Assembly: GCF_003073045.1 (NCBI RefSeq)
Contig: NC_037599.1
Coordinates: 20,526,555-20,590,554, forward strand
DNA: 64,000 nt
Source of the DNA: Pomacea canaliculata
Taxonomy: Eukaryota; Mollusca; Gastropoda; Architaenioglossa; Ampullariidae
Direction of reading: 5' to 3'
Shown: positions 10,773 through 23,062 of the stretch, piece after piece
Layout: the number at the start of each line of letters is the position of its first letter
Position numbering within the stretch: position 1 is the first letter of the stretch
Program-made: the position numbers and the translations under genes
Notes under the pieces: generated by a model
The model's input: only the letters and a program-made list of their open reading frames with translations
What the model was told of the DNA's origin: nothing
Database searches by the model: none

Positions 10773-13700
10773 ATGAGAGAGGAAGAGTGGAGGAAGATTA
10801 AATCCTGTTATAAAAGGTTAATAGCTGAGCTCGACCTCAAAAGTGGAGCACCTTCTATCATTGACAGTCTGTATTCAGATGATGTTCTGACACATTATGA
10901 CAAGAATACCCTGGAAGATATCACGGTTCCTGAAGACAAAAACAGACGTCTACTTGATATTCTTCACACCAAAGATGATGGTGCCTACCGTAGTTTTGTT
11001 GAAGCAGTACGCAAAATCCAGCCACATATATCCGAAATGCTACAACCCCCAGGATTTCCTCGAGGAAGACATGGTGCAAGGCCAGGTTTGTTATATTTAC
11101 AGTCTCTGACCATCTAACCTTTGTGATTTGCAATCATAAGAGATGAAAAACTAGCATTTCACAAGGCATCCATGATAATTCCACCCAATCAGGTTTATTA
11201 TTTTTATCCTTAGCAAAATGCAAACTAAACAATACAGCATAAAAGTAGCAAATTAAAGATGCTATTGCCTAATAGAGCATTAAAAACAGCCTTTTTAATG
11301 TGAGGTAATCTATATTTTTCAGTATCAAAACTTTAGCATGATAGGTTGCAAGTTGACAATATCTGTGGTAAATTAGTGTAGGTAGTGTGCCTTAAGTTAA
11401 AGAAAATCAATAATATGAAGCTTAAACTTTAAGCTTAACTTAAAGTGGACATTTTTTTTATAATTTTATCTTTTCAGCAGTTCCACTGGCAGCTGCAAGA
11501 CACTTGAAGAGTTTTTCACTTGAAGAACTTCAGAAATGGTTTCAGCAAATCTTAGAGCAAGAAAAAGTCCCTGAGAATGTGATTACAAGTACTGTGGGAA
11601 CTATTGAAAAAGAAATGATAGATGGAGCAGTTTTCTTAGACATCTATCTATCTATCTATTCCTCTTCGTGCATCAGGTTGCACATAAGGCCTCAACCAGA
11701 GTCCGCCACCGATGTCGATCGGCTGAAACCCGCTCTAGGTGACCCCATGTCCAGCCCTTTCCTTTCATCTCCCTTTCCACTGTTCTTCTCCAAGTTTCCT
11801 TTGGGCGGCCTCGTTTTCTTCGGCCGTCTGGAGTCCATCGTAGGGCGACTCTGGAAAGGTCTGCTGTCTGCTGGCGGAGCACATGTCCATTTCATCGCCA
11901 ACGCCTTCGTTGAACTTGCGTGGTGATGGACTCGTTTCAGTTCTTCGTGGAGTTCTTCGTTGCTGATGGTATTTGGCCAAAAGATGTTAAGTATGCGCCT
12001 GAGGCATCTGTTTTGGAAGACGTCAAGCTTGTTACTGATGGTTTTGGTCATCTTCCAGGATTCTGATCCGTAAAGGAGGGTGCTGATCACATTTGACTTG
12101 AAGATTCTCAGTTTGATCTTCTGGCTGATGTTTTTGCCTTCCATGTGCTCCTGAGTGAGGCGAAGGCCTGGCTGGCTTTCGCCAGTCGGGCTCGAATCTC
12201 CACCTCCGCATCCCCTGTGTTTGACATTTTGGACCCAAGACAGGTGAAACTGTCAACTTCCTCAATCTCTTCTCCATTTAGTTTGATGCCGTCTTGGACT
12301 CTGGCGTTCACTCTCATACTTTTCGTTTTCTTTGTGCTGACCTTCAAGCCAAGGTTTCCAGCTGTTTCTGAGAAGGCCTTTGTTTTTTCATGCATGTCTT
12401 GGTGGCGGTGTGACAGCAGGGCAATGTCATCAGCAAAGTCCAAGTCTTCCAGCGTTGTTGTTGCTGTCATAGTCATGGTCCATCTGATCCCTCTCCTCTC
12501 GCTGTCGGTGGAAGTCTTCATGATCCAGTCCATGGCCAGGATGAAGAGGAACGGCGACAGAATGCAGCCCTGCTTCACCCCGGTACTGACGTTGAAGGGG
12601 TCTGTGAGCTCCGTGTCACAGACAACCTGGGATTTGAAATCGCTGTACAGCATTGCAATGACCTGAACAAGTTTTGCAGGGACTCCGTAATGCCTCAGGA
12701 TCTTCCATAAGGACTCGCGGTGGATGCTGTCAAAAGCCTTCTCCAGGTCGATGAAATTGATGTACAGCGGTGTGTTCCATTCGTTGCTCTGCTCCAGAAT
12801 CTGTCGCAGAATGAAGATGTGTTCGGAGCAGGATCGCCCAGGACGAAATCCTGCTTGCTGTGGTCGGAGGTCTTTCTCAAGAGTTGCCGTCAGTCTTGAC
12901 AAAACAATCTTGCTGAAGACCTTGCTGGTGAGGGAAAGAAGTGTTATGCCCCTCCAATTATTGCAGTCTCCAAGATCTCCTTTCTTGGGTAACTTGAAGA
13001 TGAGCCCTGTCTTCCAAGCAACAGGGAGCTGCCCTGATTCCCAAACTTGCTTGAAGATTTCAGTCAGCTTGGGAGCTGTCACATTTATATCTGCTTTCAA
13101 CATCTCTGCTGTTATTCCATCTGCCCCTGGTGCTTTGCCGCTCTTCATTGTCTTGACTGCTGCTGTCACTTCTTCCAGGCTTGGTGGGTCTGTGCAGATG
13201 TCAAGGTCTATAGCTGCTGGCTGGATGTCTGCAAGCTGAGGGGGATCTGGTCTGTTCAGAACCGACTCAAAATGTTCCTTCCAGCGCTGTAGTTTTTCTG
13301 CCTCTCCCTCGATGACATTACCGTTCACGTCTTTCACTGGCACATCACTGTTCTTAAACCCGTTGTTGAGCTGTTTGTTTATCTTGTACAGTGTCTTCAG
13401 GTCATTTTTACTTGCTGCATTTTCTGCTTCATCTGCCAGTTTCTCTATGTGGTCTCTTTTGTCAGTTCTTGCCATCCTCTTTACCTCTTTGTTTAGTTTT
13501 CTTAGACATGACTGAAAAAGAAATGAAGGAAATTTTCACTGAGCTCCGATTTGGTCCCATGAAGAAACTTTTAAAGGCAAGAGATCAGTTTGTGAAAGAT
13601 GAAGATGCTAACAGATTACAAGAAATCTGCAAAAACAAGTCTTCCCTCCAAAGAACTGAATATGTTCGGGAGTTTGGCCATGAGCCTTCAGTATTTGAAA

Positions 13701-16700
13701 GCTATCAGAAGGGGAAAATTCTTAACAAGCATGAAGAGCGTACTGGTAATCTTATCAGCCCAGTTCGGCAGTTTTTCCCTTGTCTCTCAGAGTCTCCTAT
13801 GAATATCTCTGAATACATTGCAGATAAAGTCACAGAGTTTTCTGCAGCTTGTCTGAATGACAGAACAAATGGCACAATATACTTTGGAATTGGAGATGTA
13901 GATTGTGAACAATTTGTTTATGGAGAAGTGGTGGGAATACTCCTTGATAAGAAAGAATGTGAAGATGCTGTTAGACTGTCAATCAAGAGAAGATTCTCTG
14001 AGGAAGCTAGTGAAACAGCACTACGTTGCATCAAACCACCATTTTTCATGCATGTGAGAGATACTGACTTTGTCAGTGATGACCACCTGTTTGTCTGTGA
14101 GGTGGATATAGAGCCCAGAAGTGACTGGGTAAAGGATCAAGCCTTCTTTATCAGTTTTCCTTTATCACCAGTGATGGCTAAATCTGAAAATGCAGATGAA
14201 AAAGGGCCTTTGCTGTATCGATTCACTGCTGGCATTCCAACAAAACAAGATGCAAAACAAGTAGAGAAATTTTCTGCGGAAAAATTGCAGCTGACCAAGG
14301 ACAGATGTCAGCAAGAAAAGTCTTTATCTAGCATATCCCGTAAGAATTTGGTTGAGACTCTGAAGGACTGCATGTGTGGTGTTGGGGACAAGCTGGAGGG
14401 TACGTTTTATCGAATACTTGCCACCCCATCCATAAATGTGTCTCATCCAGACTTCTCACTCAATTTCCAGTTTATTTTCAATGTTGACTGGAGATGCATT
14501 CTTGACTTTGACCCAAAGAGTGATGAAAGTGGGCTGTATGGTTATGCTGACAATGACAAAAAACAAGTTTACAGTCTAAAGACACCAGACAGCTTTCTTT
14601 CATCTCCCACTGCTGATAGCAATCAGACAAGAACCTGGTATGAAAATCAGCTTCAAGATCTGATGGAATCCCCCTACGGACAATGGATATTCTGCAATGG
14701 CTACGCTACAGCAAAAGATGAGGGGCTTCAAGTTCTTCAGTGGAAGCAGAAAAGAAGTGAAGGTTACAGAGAGACTGTTCGATTATTGAAACAAAGCATC
14801 CCAAAGAGAAGAGCTGTCATTCTCATTCTGGTCACATCCCATGATGATGTTTTCATAGAAGCTTCAGAAGACCTGATCCTAAAATTTGAGAACCAGTGGC
14901 TAATGATTGCTGAATGCAGAAGGTTGGCAGATGCATGGATTGATGGTTTGAAGAAAAGGAATGTAATTATTGACAAAGATAGATGTATCTGTGAATTTTC
15001 TTTCTCAGAGGTAAATAAGGCCATTGCTCAGCTGTTGGGAGCTGGGGTCACAGCTGAAGGTGTGTGTGTAGTAGCAACCACTTCTGGAACACAGGAAACA
15101 CTAACCAAACAGATGCAGCAGGAACTTTGTGATTTGGATATTGTTAGTGTCAATCAGTGTTGTAATGCAACTAGCCTCTCTAAAGAAGAAGTTAATAAAC
15201 TAAGCATGGAAACTGAAGATAATTTCTACAAAGGTAACACTGCAACCTGGTGGAACTTCCACTTTCAAGGTCATGTTTGTCAGCGGGACAGGTATGAACA
15301 CCTTCTCACTTACACTACAGAAACTCTGAATGGAGAGTATGTTCCAGAAAATGAAAACATAGGGCGTGTTGCCATCTACCATCAGCCTGGAGCAGGGGGC
15401 ACTACAGTTGCTTTGAATGTTCTGTGGGATCTTAAGTCAAAATATAAATGTTGTCGAATCCAAAGAATCACTAAAGATACAGCAAGACAGATCTTTACTC
15501 TATATGAGCTTGGGGAACATCACCAAAACGGCAAAAACCCTGTGCTTGTGATGGTGGACAATGAAGATGACGATAAAGTCATTGATCTAAGGAAAAACAT
15601 TGAAGAGGAATGCGATGCTAGAGGAATAAGTGAAATTATCTGTGTGTTTTTGTTATGCATTCGGAGAATAAGTGTGCCTCAAGAACATGAAAAGAAAAAA
15701 ATCATTTTATTGCATAAACTTAGCCAGCGTGAATGCCATTTTTTCCTGGATAAGTACAAAATACTGATGGAGCGGTATTCTCACAGTAAAGACAGAGTAA
15801 ATCCTGACAGCCTTCTTGGGCTAAACATAATGAAGGCAAATTTCAGTGAAGATTACATAAAAAGGACTGTGAAACTGCTGCTTGAAGTGTTTCAGGATGG
15901 AAAAGAGAAGACAGTTTTAAAGTACATTGCCTTGCTAAACCATTATGATCTTTCTTTTCGAGGTATTCCAGTCACTTGCTTTGATCCCCTGATGGGCCAT
16001 AGATCACAAAAGACATGGGAGGTGTGTATGCCAGACCAGCCTCTACTGACATACACCTACAATATGCACCTGTCTGGAAGAACCAAGTGCCTTCGCATTA
16101 GCTGCCAGCTCCTCTGCAAATACATATTAGACATCAGCTTAGATGAAGATAAGTCTCATGGCGATTTGATGGAGGAGCTTCTCTGTGGTCCTGTCATCCG
16201 TCGGCTTCAAACTGATGTTGCTTACCAGGAGCTTCTTATTATCATCAAAGAAATTATGAAGAAAAGATTCTGGACAGATGAGCAAACACGCTCAACATTT
16301 TCACCTTTTATACAGAATCTATTTGAGGAAAAAGAATATGACCTTGCTACCATATGCATGAAACTTTCATTTGAACGCACATTTGACCCTATGCTTGCTC
16401 AACATCTGGCTCGCTTCTACATCTGCTGCAAGAACTGGAAGGAAGCTGAAACATGGGCTGATAAAGCCATAGAAATTTGTCCAAAGAATTCTTTTTTGTG
16501 GGACACCAAAGGGCAAGTTTCAAAATTCCGTCTGATAGAAATACTTAATGAATGCGAAGCAAGTCAGAGTTCAGTGACCCCTGATAAGGTAGAGGAGGCG
16601 ATACAATATGCACAGCAGGCTTTAGCTCATTTCAAGCAAGAGCAAAATCTGTGTACCAAAGAAGCACCTAACATGGCAGGCTACTTTGGTCAGATGGACA

Positions 16701-19700
16701 TAATTGTTTGTCTTATAAAGATCTTGAAATGCTGCAGCATCTTTCATTCATCATCAGAACTTCAAAGTTTCTTTTCGAACAGGACATTTGTACCAGCAGG
16801 AATGAAAAAGCTTGGGAAAGAGGTGGAATGGTTGAAGTCTTTGCAGGATCTGGCTTTTCAGTCCCTTAGATGTGTAGAAGATTGTGTGGAGCTGTATTCA
16901 GCATGTGCAGATGAGCATAGAGATTCTGCACAATCAAGATTTCTGAATGAGAGCAACCTGGATCGCTACAGGACTCTTTTTAACGGTCTTTTTGGGGAAG
17001 ATGACTTGTTGACAATAGACCCACAGAAAATGGATCCAGAGAAACGGAGGAGAGCTGTTCGCAAACTTGGAGGATGCTCCTTATTTAGCATCATGAAAAT
17101 GTACAGAGAACAGGATGGTAGAAATAATGTTTTCCGCATTAACATGCTAATGTCCCTGAATTTAAAGCTTCCAAAGAAGACCAGATTTGATTTGAGCATG
17201 GCCCTTGCTTCTGCCACCTGTCTGTGTAGTGATCTTGATCAACCAGATCAACAAAAATCTTATCTCACTCATGTTCTGGAGTGGTCAGCAGAACTGTGTA
17301 AAATGAAGGAAAAGCAGGAGTATATAGACCTTGATCCTTTTGTTTACTTTCTTGTTTTCCACTGGCCAACTCCAAACAGAAAATATCTTGATTGTCAGCC
17401 ATCAGAACTATATAATACCATGAACAAGGCAGTAGATGCATTTAAGAAGAAAGTACAACAAAATCCTGCATATCGCAAGAAAAATGTACCACTCTTCTTT
17501 CTCACAAACCTCAGAGAAAATGATAGCATTGTGTCTTATGATACACTGGCAGCCTGGGCAGGCACCAGCTTGAGAGGAATCCGTACAGTAAAGAAGCTTC
17601 TGAAGTCCCCACAAGCAATAAATTTACTGGAGAGATTTTCTGGAGTACTAGACAAGACTGGCTGGAAAGTGAGAGTCACACTGGAGAGTCAGCAAGGAAA
17701 CAAGATGGACTTGGACATACCTCTTTTCACAAGAGAGAACAGGCAGACACTGAAGATGAAGAGGGTGTTTTTTGCTCTTGGCTTTGGCCATGGAGGGCCT
17801 GTTGCATGTGATGTGGATTCCGACCGTCCGCAGCTCAACCTGTTGCATGGTACCACCCATCTTCCACTTCCCAGACATTTTCAGAACCGATCATCAGTAG
17901 TGGTTTATGACCAAAGAATTGATGAGATCATGAATAAAATCCACAGCCTTCAAGTATGTGGGCTACAAAGACAAGCTGTAAGTTTGGTTTTTGTCATTTT
18001 CTCATGTCAAGTTTTTTTCTTGTTCTTGTAACCCTTTCTGTGCATCATGCTTTGTTGGTTTAACATGAATTATAGCTGTTTCCAAAAATACAAAAGTAGC
18101 AGATTTGAGTAGCAATGCAGTTAAGTATTAGGATGAGGATGGGGAAAGTTTCAATATATTTTAGCACTAAAACATATCAGAAACATAAACAGATACGATG
18201 GCCTACAGTTCATTCCAGGCCAGGAAAATGTGTGCTTTAAGAAAAAATGCATAATTAAGCAGTGGAAAGACACCAGCTCAGAGGTTGAAACAAAGGTTAT
18301 GGTTTCCCAGCATCTTTTTTAACACCTGGTTGTCTTCTACACTGCTTCCAATACCCCTGTTCCCAAAAGAGTATTTGTAGTTGTTTTTTTTTTAACAAAA
18401 AGGTTGTTTAAAAATCATTTCTTATTTAAAGGCTTCTGTCTTTGTACACATTACAACTTTCTTTAGTCATCTGATAATTTTAAGTTTAAATCTCTTATCT
18501 TACTAACAATAATGTAAAGTACATGAAACCTGTTGTACACCAGAGTGTTGACTGATACATCAGCTGCAATATTACACTGGTATTGGCAGTACAACTTGGT
18601 ATTGCATCATGCTAGTCCAGTCTACTGCATACTTTAATTGTTAGACCTGTTTTATAACATCAGTCTCCTGAAATTCAAACCCCAGGTAAATGAAGCTTAC
18701 TGTGTATAATAGTACATACTGGGTTGCTGTACAATGACATAAAACTATTGACGAGGTGATTACCATTGTTTTATGTTTGGTAGACATAAATATAGAATTT
18801 TCAAATTCCGATGATTGGAAATATTAAGGAAAAGAAGAAAGGAAAAATCTACCTGTTTATATAACTTTTGTTGACATAACAAAAGTAAATAAGTATAGCC
18901 ATAAAAACTGACTTTTTATACAATTTCCTATTTCTATTTTTTAAAATGTAAACTGTTATAGACTGTACTTGATTTATTAAAATACACATATATAAACATG
19001 TTAATTAAAGTACTTTTTTATTCTTTTTATCATCTTCATGAGAAGTATGTCTAGAAATCTTTAGCCAAGCTCATACACACAGATTAGTACTGATGGGTTA
19101 TTCAATTTCCATCAGTTTGGAATAAATGGCACTGATTGATATACTTCATAATTTTATCTCCATTTCTGTACACAATTACAATTCTTTATTTACTAGGGGT
19201 AAAATAAGCAACTGACGTTTTTTTCCATTTAGCCCTCGCCCTTTACAGGGAAGGAAATTAACTATATAAATGAAGTAATTAAGCATGATAGAAAAAAATT
19301 GTAGTAAACATAAAGAAGGGTGGATATGTACAAGGTGATGGTTAAGAAGATAATAGATTATACAGATTATATAAGAAATATATAAGCATGCCTTTTTCTT
19401 ACCTTTTAACAGCTCTCACTTTTTTCTTGCAGACTCCGTGTTTGTCTTTTGTTAGCTACTGCTGCTGGAGAATGTTATGACAATTCTTACACAGCATCCT
19501 TGCAGTACATGCAACAGTCTTTAACTATTTCTTCTTCAGTAAGCAGTCAGTATTTACTGGCATACTTAAGACATGCTGGGGCTTCATTCCTAGATCATCA
19601 ACTGTTTCTAATTTATTAGCAACTGATTTGAGGTTATCAGCTTGTCTCATTTTAGTCTATATATGGTTTAGTTTAGTTTATTCCTTGTTACTTCTTGAGG

Positions 19701-21075
19701 AGCATAGGGCTGCAACAACATCTTGCCAGCAGGCCCGGTTAAGGGCAGCCCTCTTCAGTTTTGCCCATGTGATTCCGACATTCTTTGCCTCATTCTCTAC
19801 TGTTCTTTTCCAAGTCTACTTTGGTCTCCCAGTTCTCCTCTTCCCCTGAGGATTCCAGTCAAGTACCTGCCTAGCAATGGTGTCAGCTGGTTTGTGCAGG
19901 GTGTGTCCTATCCACCCCTATTTGCGCTTTTTTATGTCGTGGCTAATGACATTCTGGTTGGTTCTTTTCTACAGTCTGCTGTTGGAGATCTCTTCAGACC
20001 ATCTTATTCCCACAATATGGCATAGGCATTGGTTGGTAAAGGTCTGGAGCTTGTTGTTGATGGTGTCTGATGCTCTCCAGGTTTCAGAACCATACAGTAG
20101 GACAGCCTTCACATTGGTGTTGAAGATGTGGATCTTACTGTGGAAGGATAATGATCTGTTTCCAGGATGCTCTCTCCTTGAAGTTGGATCAGGAATTCCT
20201 GCTTGTTGATTCTCATCACTTCAGTCTCATCACTTCACTTTCTGTTGACCTTTAACCCAGTCTTCTCTGCTTCCTTCTAGCTTGCTCAGTTTGGTTTGTG
20301 CACGCTGCTGCCAATGAGAAAAGAGACTAATGTCATCAGCAAAGTCCAGGTCCTCTAGCTGTTTGGTGAAAGTCCACTGGATACTGTACGTTGTTGTCTT
20401 GAGTCATCTTGTGCATAATCCAGTCTATGACGATCAGGAAGATTGTCAGTGATAATATGCAGCCCTGTCTTACACCAGTCTTCATTACAAAAGGTTTGGT
20501 GAGTTTTCCATTGTGGATAACTTAGCAGGACGAGTACAACCCCTGGATAATGTTTATGAGCTTAGGCGGAATACCATAGTGAATCATCAGCCTCCAGATA
20601 ATGTCCATGTCTATACTGTCAAAGGTCTTCTGAAGGTCCACGAAGGTTATATAAAGGGAGGATTGCTACTCAGTAGACTGCTGAGTGATGATACAGAGGG
20701 TGGCAATGTGGTCAGTCCACAACCTACCCTGGTGAAACCCTGCTTGTTCTGGTCTCAGTCTTTTGTCTAGTGCCTTCTTCAATCTCTCTAGTATTACCCT
20801 TATCAGGACTTTGCTGGGGATGGATAGCAGCATGACTCCCCCCCCCCCACATCCATTTTAGTTTACAAAATCATTCTTGTTGTCATATCTATTTGAATAA
20901 TTGTGCAATGTTGTTTATTTTAAAATAAACATTAGTTTCTGTTGCTTCTCTATCATTGTTAATAACACATTTTCCTTTGCATCGTTTATTGCAGCATGTG
21001 GAACTTGGGAAGTTGCAGAGAGAACTGCAACACTGGCAGCATCTCCGCAGCAGACAACATCTTGAAACACTGTAA
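10773..21075 (+). CDS. SAMD9/SAMD9L-like protein with N-terminal CARD, copy A; SAM exon interrupted by a LINE
   Basis: Exons: 10773-11085 (CARD), 11478-17977 (giant exon, containing the LINE at 11644-13494) and 20995-21075 (last exon, H V E L G K... to TAA). Introns are phase 1 and phase 0. Start chosen because MREEEW aligns with MRQEEW and MRPEEW in copies B and C. Regions: CARD (DVLTHYDKN...[11 protein letters not shown]); SAM ([10 protein letters not shown], then [10 protein letters not shown] after the insert); AlbA_2/Schlafen-like ([20 protein letters not shown] near 13840, CEVDIEP near 14100); SIR2-like ([17 protein letters not shown] near 14815); P-loop NTPase with Walker A PGAGGTT at 15386-15406 and Walker B-like VLVMVDNED near 15545; TPR-like helices near 16390-16500; OB-fold-like strands near 17640-17740. 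Vertebrate SAMD9/9L are antiviral translation inhibitors with tRNA anticodon-nuclease activity in AlbA_2. The frame after the insert is fully open for about 1,490 codons. Expression may need splicing around the LINE. Confidence 0.75.
11478..11480 (+). promoter_or_regulatory. Tandem (NAGNAG) splice acceptor of the SAM exon in copy A
   Basis: TTTTCAGCAG offers acceptors ending at 11477 or 11480. Both keep the phase-1 join to the CARD exon, so use would add or drop one codon. Copies B and C have a single acceptor here. Confidence 0.4.
11644..13494 (-). mobile_element. 5'-truncated non-LTR retrotransposon (RTE-like RT) inserted in the SAM exon of copy A
   Basis: Flanked by the perfect 15-bp duplication AGTTTTCTTAGACAT (11629-11643 and 13495-13509). 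On the minus strand a 455-codon reverse transcriptase frame (13475-12108) carries the RT motifs [50 protein letters not shown] and FADDIALL, plus the downstream [11 protein letters not shown]. The C-terminal part (12144-11692, including [19 protein letters not shown] and W..LVEALC) continues in other frames after at least two frame shifts. There is no endonuclease domain, so the 5' end is truncated. The 3' end has a short (GATA)n-type tail (ATCT repeats on plus at 11641-11659), a habit of RTE-like elements. Clade is tentative. Confidence 0.9.
17978..20994 (+). other. Last intron of SAMD9-like copy A
   Basis: Donor GTAAGT at 17978 and acceptor TTATTGCAG ending at 20994 join two frames in phase 0. 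The first 1.6 kb is AT-rich with no recognisable element. The second half holds a decayed LINE (19660-20850). Confidence 0.65.
19660..20850 (-). mobile_element. Decayed non-LTR retrotransposon (same RT group as the SAM-exon insert) in the last intron of copy A
   Basis: Minus-strand translation across several frames shows RT motifs: QAGF near 20750, FDSIDMD near 20615, TGVRQGCIL near 20470 and a degraded ADDIS near 20335. An (AAACT)n-like tail lies at about 19665-19680. It has many stops and frame changes, so it is clearly older than the copy at 11644-13494. No target duplication could be defined by eye. Both ends are approximate. Confidence 0.75.
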
Positions 21076-21984
21076 GATTGTTGAAAACAAACAATATGAT
21101 CCTTGTGTTGATATCACCATCTAGTTCACAAAGCCCAAAAGGAGTTGAACTACACCTCGAATGTAAATACTTCACTGTACCTGTACTTTCTGATTAGTAT
21201 GCTATGTCATATTGGAATCAAACTGGTTAGTGTGAGATGGTTGGATTTGGAATGATTGATGTGTACAATTTAAAATGTGAGTTGTGATATTTACAGTATT
21301 AATAACCCTTTGAAACCTTGACAGAGTCTTTTAGCAGTCAACAACACAACTAGGGGCTTTGTGAAAATATTTTAACCTTTTAGAAAATATTTATGTAAAA
21401 TACGTTTTAAAACTAAATAGTAGGGACCTACAAAACTGATTAAATGCTTGATTTCCTTCCTCAAGCACAAAAGCTTACTTTACAAGGTCACATTATCTGT
21501 CTATAAACATCTTCTCAAAAACAAGGCAGCAGGATTATTCAGAGGGTTAAATAAACTGTCCTTTGAAATTGTTCTTTTATAAACATTTTACAATACAAAT
21601 GTATAAATATAAAATATTTTCATTTTAGGACATTGCATACATGATTTCAGTATTATCCTCTGAAAACCACATCAGGCTTCTTGTAGTAAACAAGTCAATT
21701 TGCAAATATAGAAAATATATATGTTGCAGATTTAGCCATTCTTTTTGGATTTGAAAATCTGTCCTTAGTTTTTTTTAAGTGTTAAACACTTTTACATCAT
21801 GTTAGCTTTACCCAGAAATATGTAGGTTTTTACATGCCTGTAATTATCTGTATCAGATATATTCTACATGTCTTTTTCAAATGTTTTGTAATAGTTGAGG
21901 AACATGAACAAAATATTTCTTTTTTGTTTTGCATGTAATTGCTGGGCAGGATAGCTTGCATTTTTTTTTTCTTTATGATTAAGT

Positions 21985-22209
21985 AAGGTGACCAGACGCC
22001 CCGCATTTGGCGGGACAGTCCCGCTTTTGACCTCATGTCCCGCCTGAATATCGGGCGGGACACCCAATGTCCCGCTTTCTGGCTTTCTGGCAAGTCCATC
22101 AAATGTCCCGGTTGTCTTTAAAAATCACTTTTTTTGGCGTTCTTTGACGGTGATGACACCATCCTCGGCACGTGTCCCGCTTTCGCCCCCGAAACGTCTG
22201 GTCACCTTA
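21985..22209. mobile_element. MITE with perfect terminal inverted repeats (hAT-like)
   Basis: Starts AAGGTGACCAGACG and ends CGTCTGGTCACCTTA, so the ends are inverted copies. The flanks GATTAAGT at 21977-21984 and 22210-22217 are an 8-bp direct duplication, as hAT elements make. The interior has repeated TGTCCCGC/GCGGGACA words in both orientations and could fold into a long hairpin. No coding capacity. Confidence 0.8.
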
Positions 22210-22799
22210 GATTAAGTGAATACTGTACATCGATTGCATGTTTGAATTGTTTCTTCTTATATAACATCTCATGTTTTGCTTCTTATTTTCAATTGTGCTT
22301 TTTTGCCTCAAATCACAACTTTGTTCGTTCATTCCACCTCTGTAGATGTTGTGTCACTTTGTGGCTCTACCAACACCTCGGTTTTTCATACCACATTTGA
22401 CTAGATACCTGTGTTGTTTCTTGGTTGCTGTAGCATTTGTTTGGCCTTATTGTTTTGTGCATGAAGTAATACTGATGCACAAACAACACACTTTCAGAAA
22501 TGAACTATGAGGCAGCAGTATTAGAAAAAAAGAGAACATTAGTGTATCATCTGTTTATCAAAATTGTTTAGGCATAGATGGAAGATTCTTGTTGCTAAGG
22601 GTAAGTGAAGCAATAAGCAGCACATGGTACAATTAGAAAACTATTTTTTTAATATCAACTGCATAATATACTAACAAACTCCATAAAAGAGCTAAAACAT
22701 AGCACTGAGCACAATACAGATAATTTTTGGTGTTCGATTACATCTACAAAGTGGCTTCACATGCTGAATGTTTCAAAGCCTGATTCATTTGGCAGCATG

Positions 22800-23062
22800 G
22801 ACTAAATGGTAATGTAATGGAAAAGTGTGTCATAGTGCCTGTAGAGGCAATGAACATAATTTACCACATCCAGCTCACAGCATGTGGAAAGTGGAGCTTA
22901 GCCTTCTTTCTCACAGTTTATCTCCTCTAATAAATGAGGTACCTACTTTTCCTAACCAGCTACTGAGTGGTCATGGGAAGTTTTCTAGCCACAGGTGTAT
23001 GGAGGCCTTGAACTAGTGACTTTCTGCTTCACATTTGAACACACTAACCACCAGGCTACTTA
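22800..23062 (-). mobile_element. tRNA-derived SINE (second family)
   Basis: Read on the minus strand from 23062, TAGCCTGGTGGTTAGTGTG resembles box A and ACTAGTTCAAGGCC resembles box B about 40 bases on, the order and spacing of an RNA polymerase III tRNA-type promoter. A body of about 200 bases follows. It differs from the SINE at 1528-1729. The 3' end and target duplication were not resolved. Confidence 0.55.

Noticed and set aside
12145-13292. Several long plus-strand open frames inside the SAM-exon LINE
   Set aside because: They are antisense shadows of the reverse transcriptase frame on the minus strand and resemble no protein.
13391-13505. Plus-strand start upstream of [10 protein letters not shown] as a true N-terminus of copy A
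   Set aside because: These codons are antisense LINE sequence; homology with copies B and C begins exactly at the target-duplication edge.
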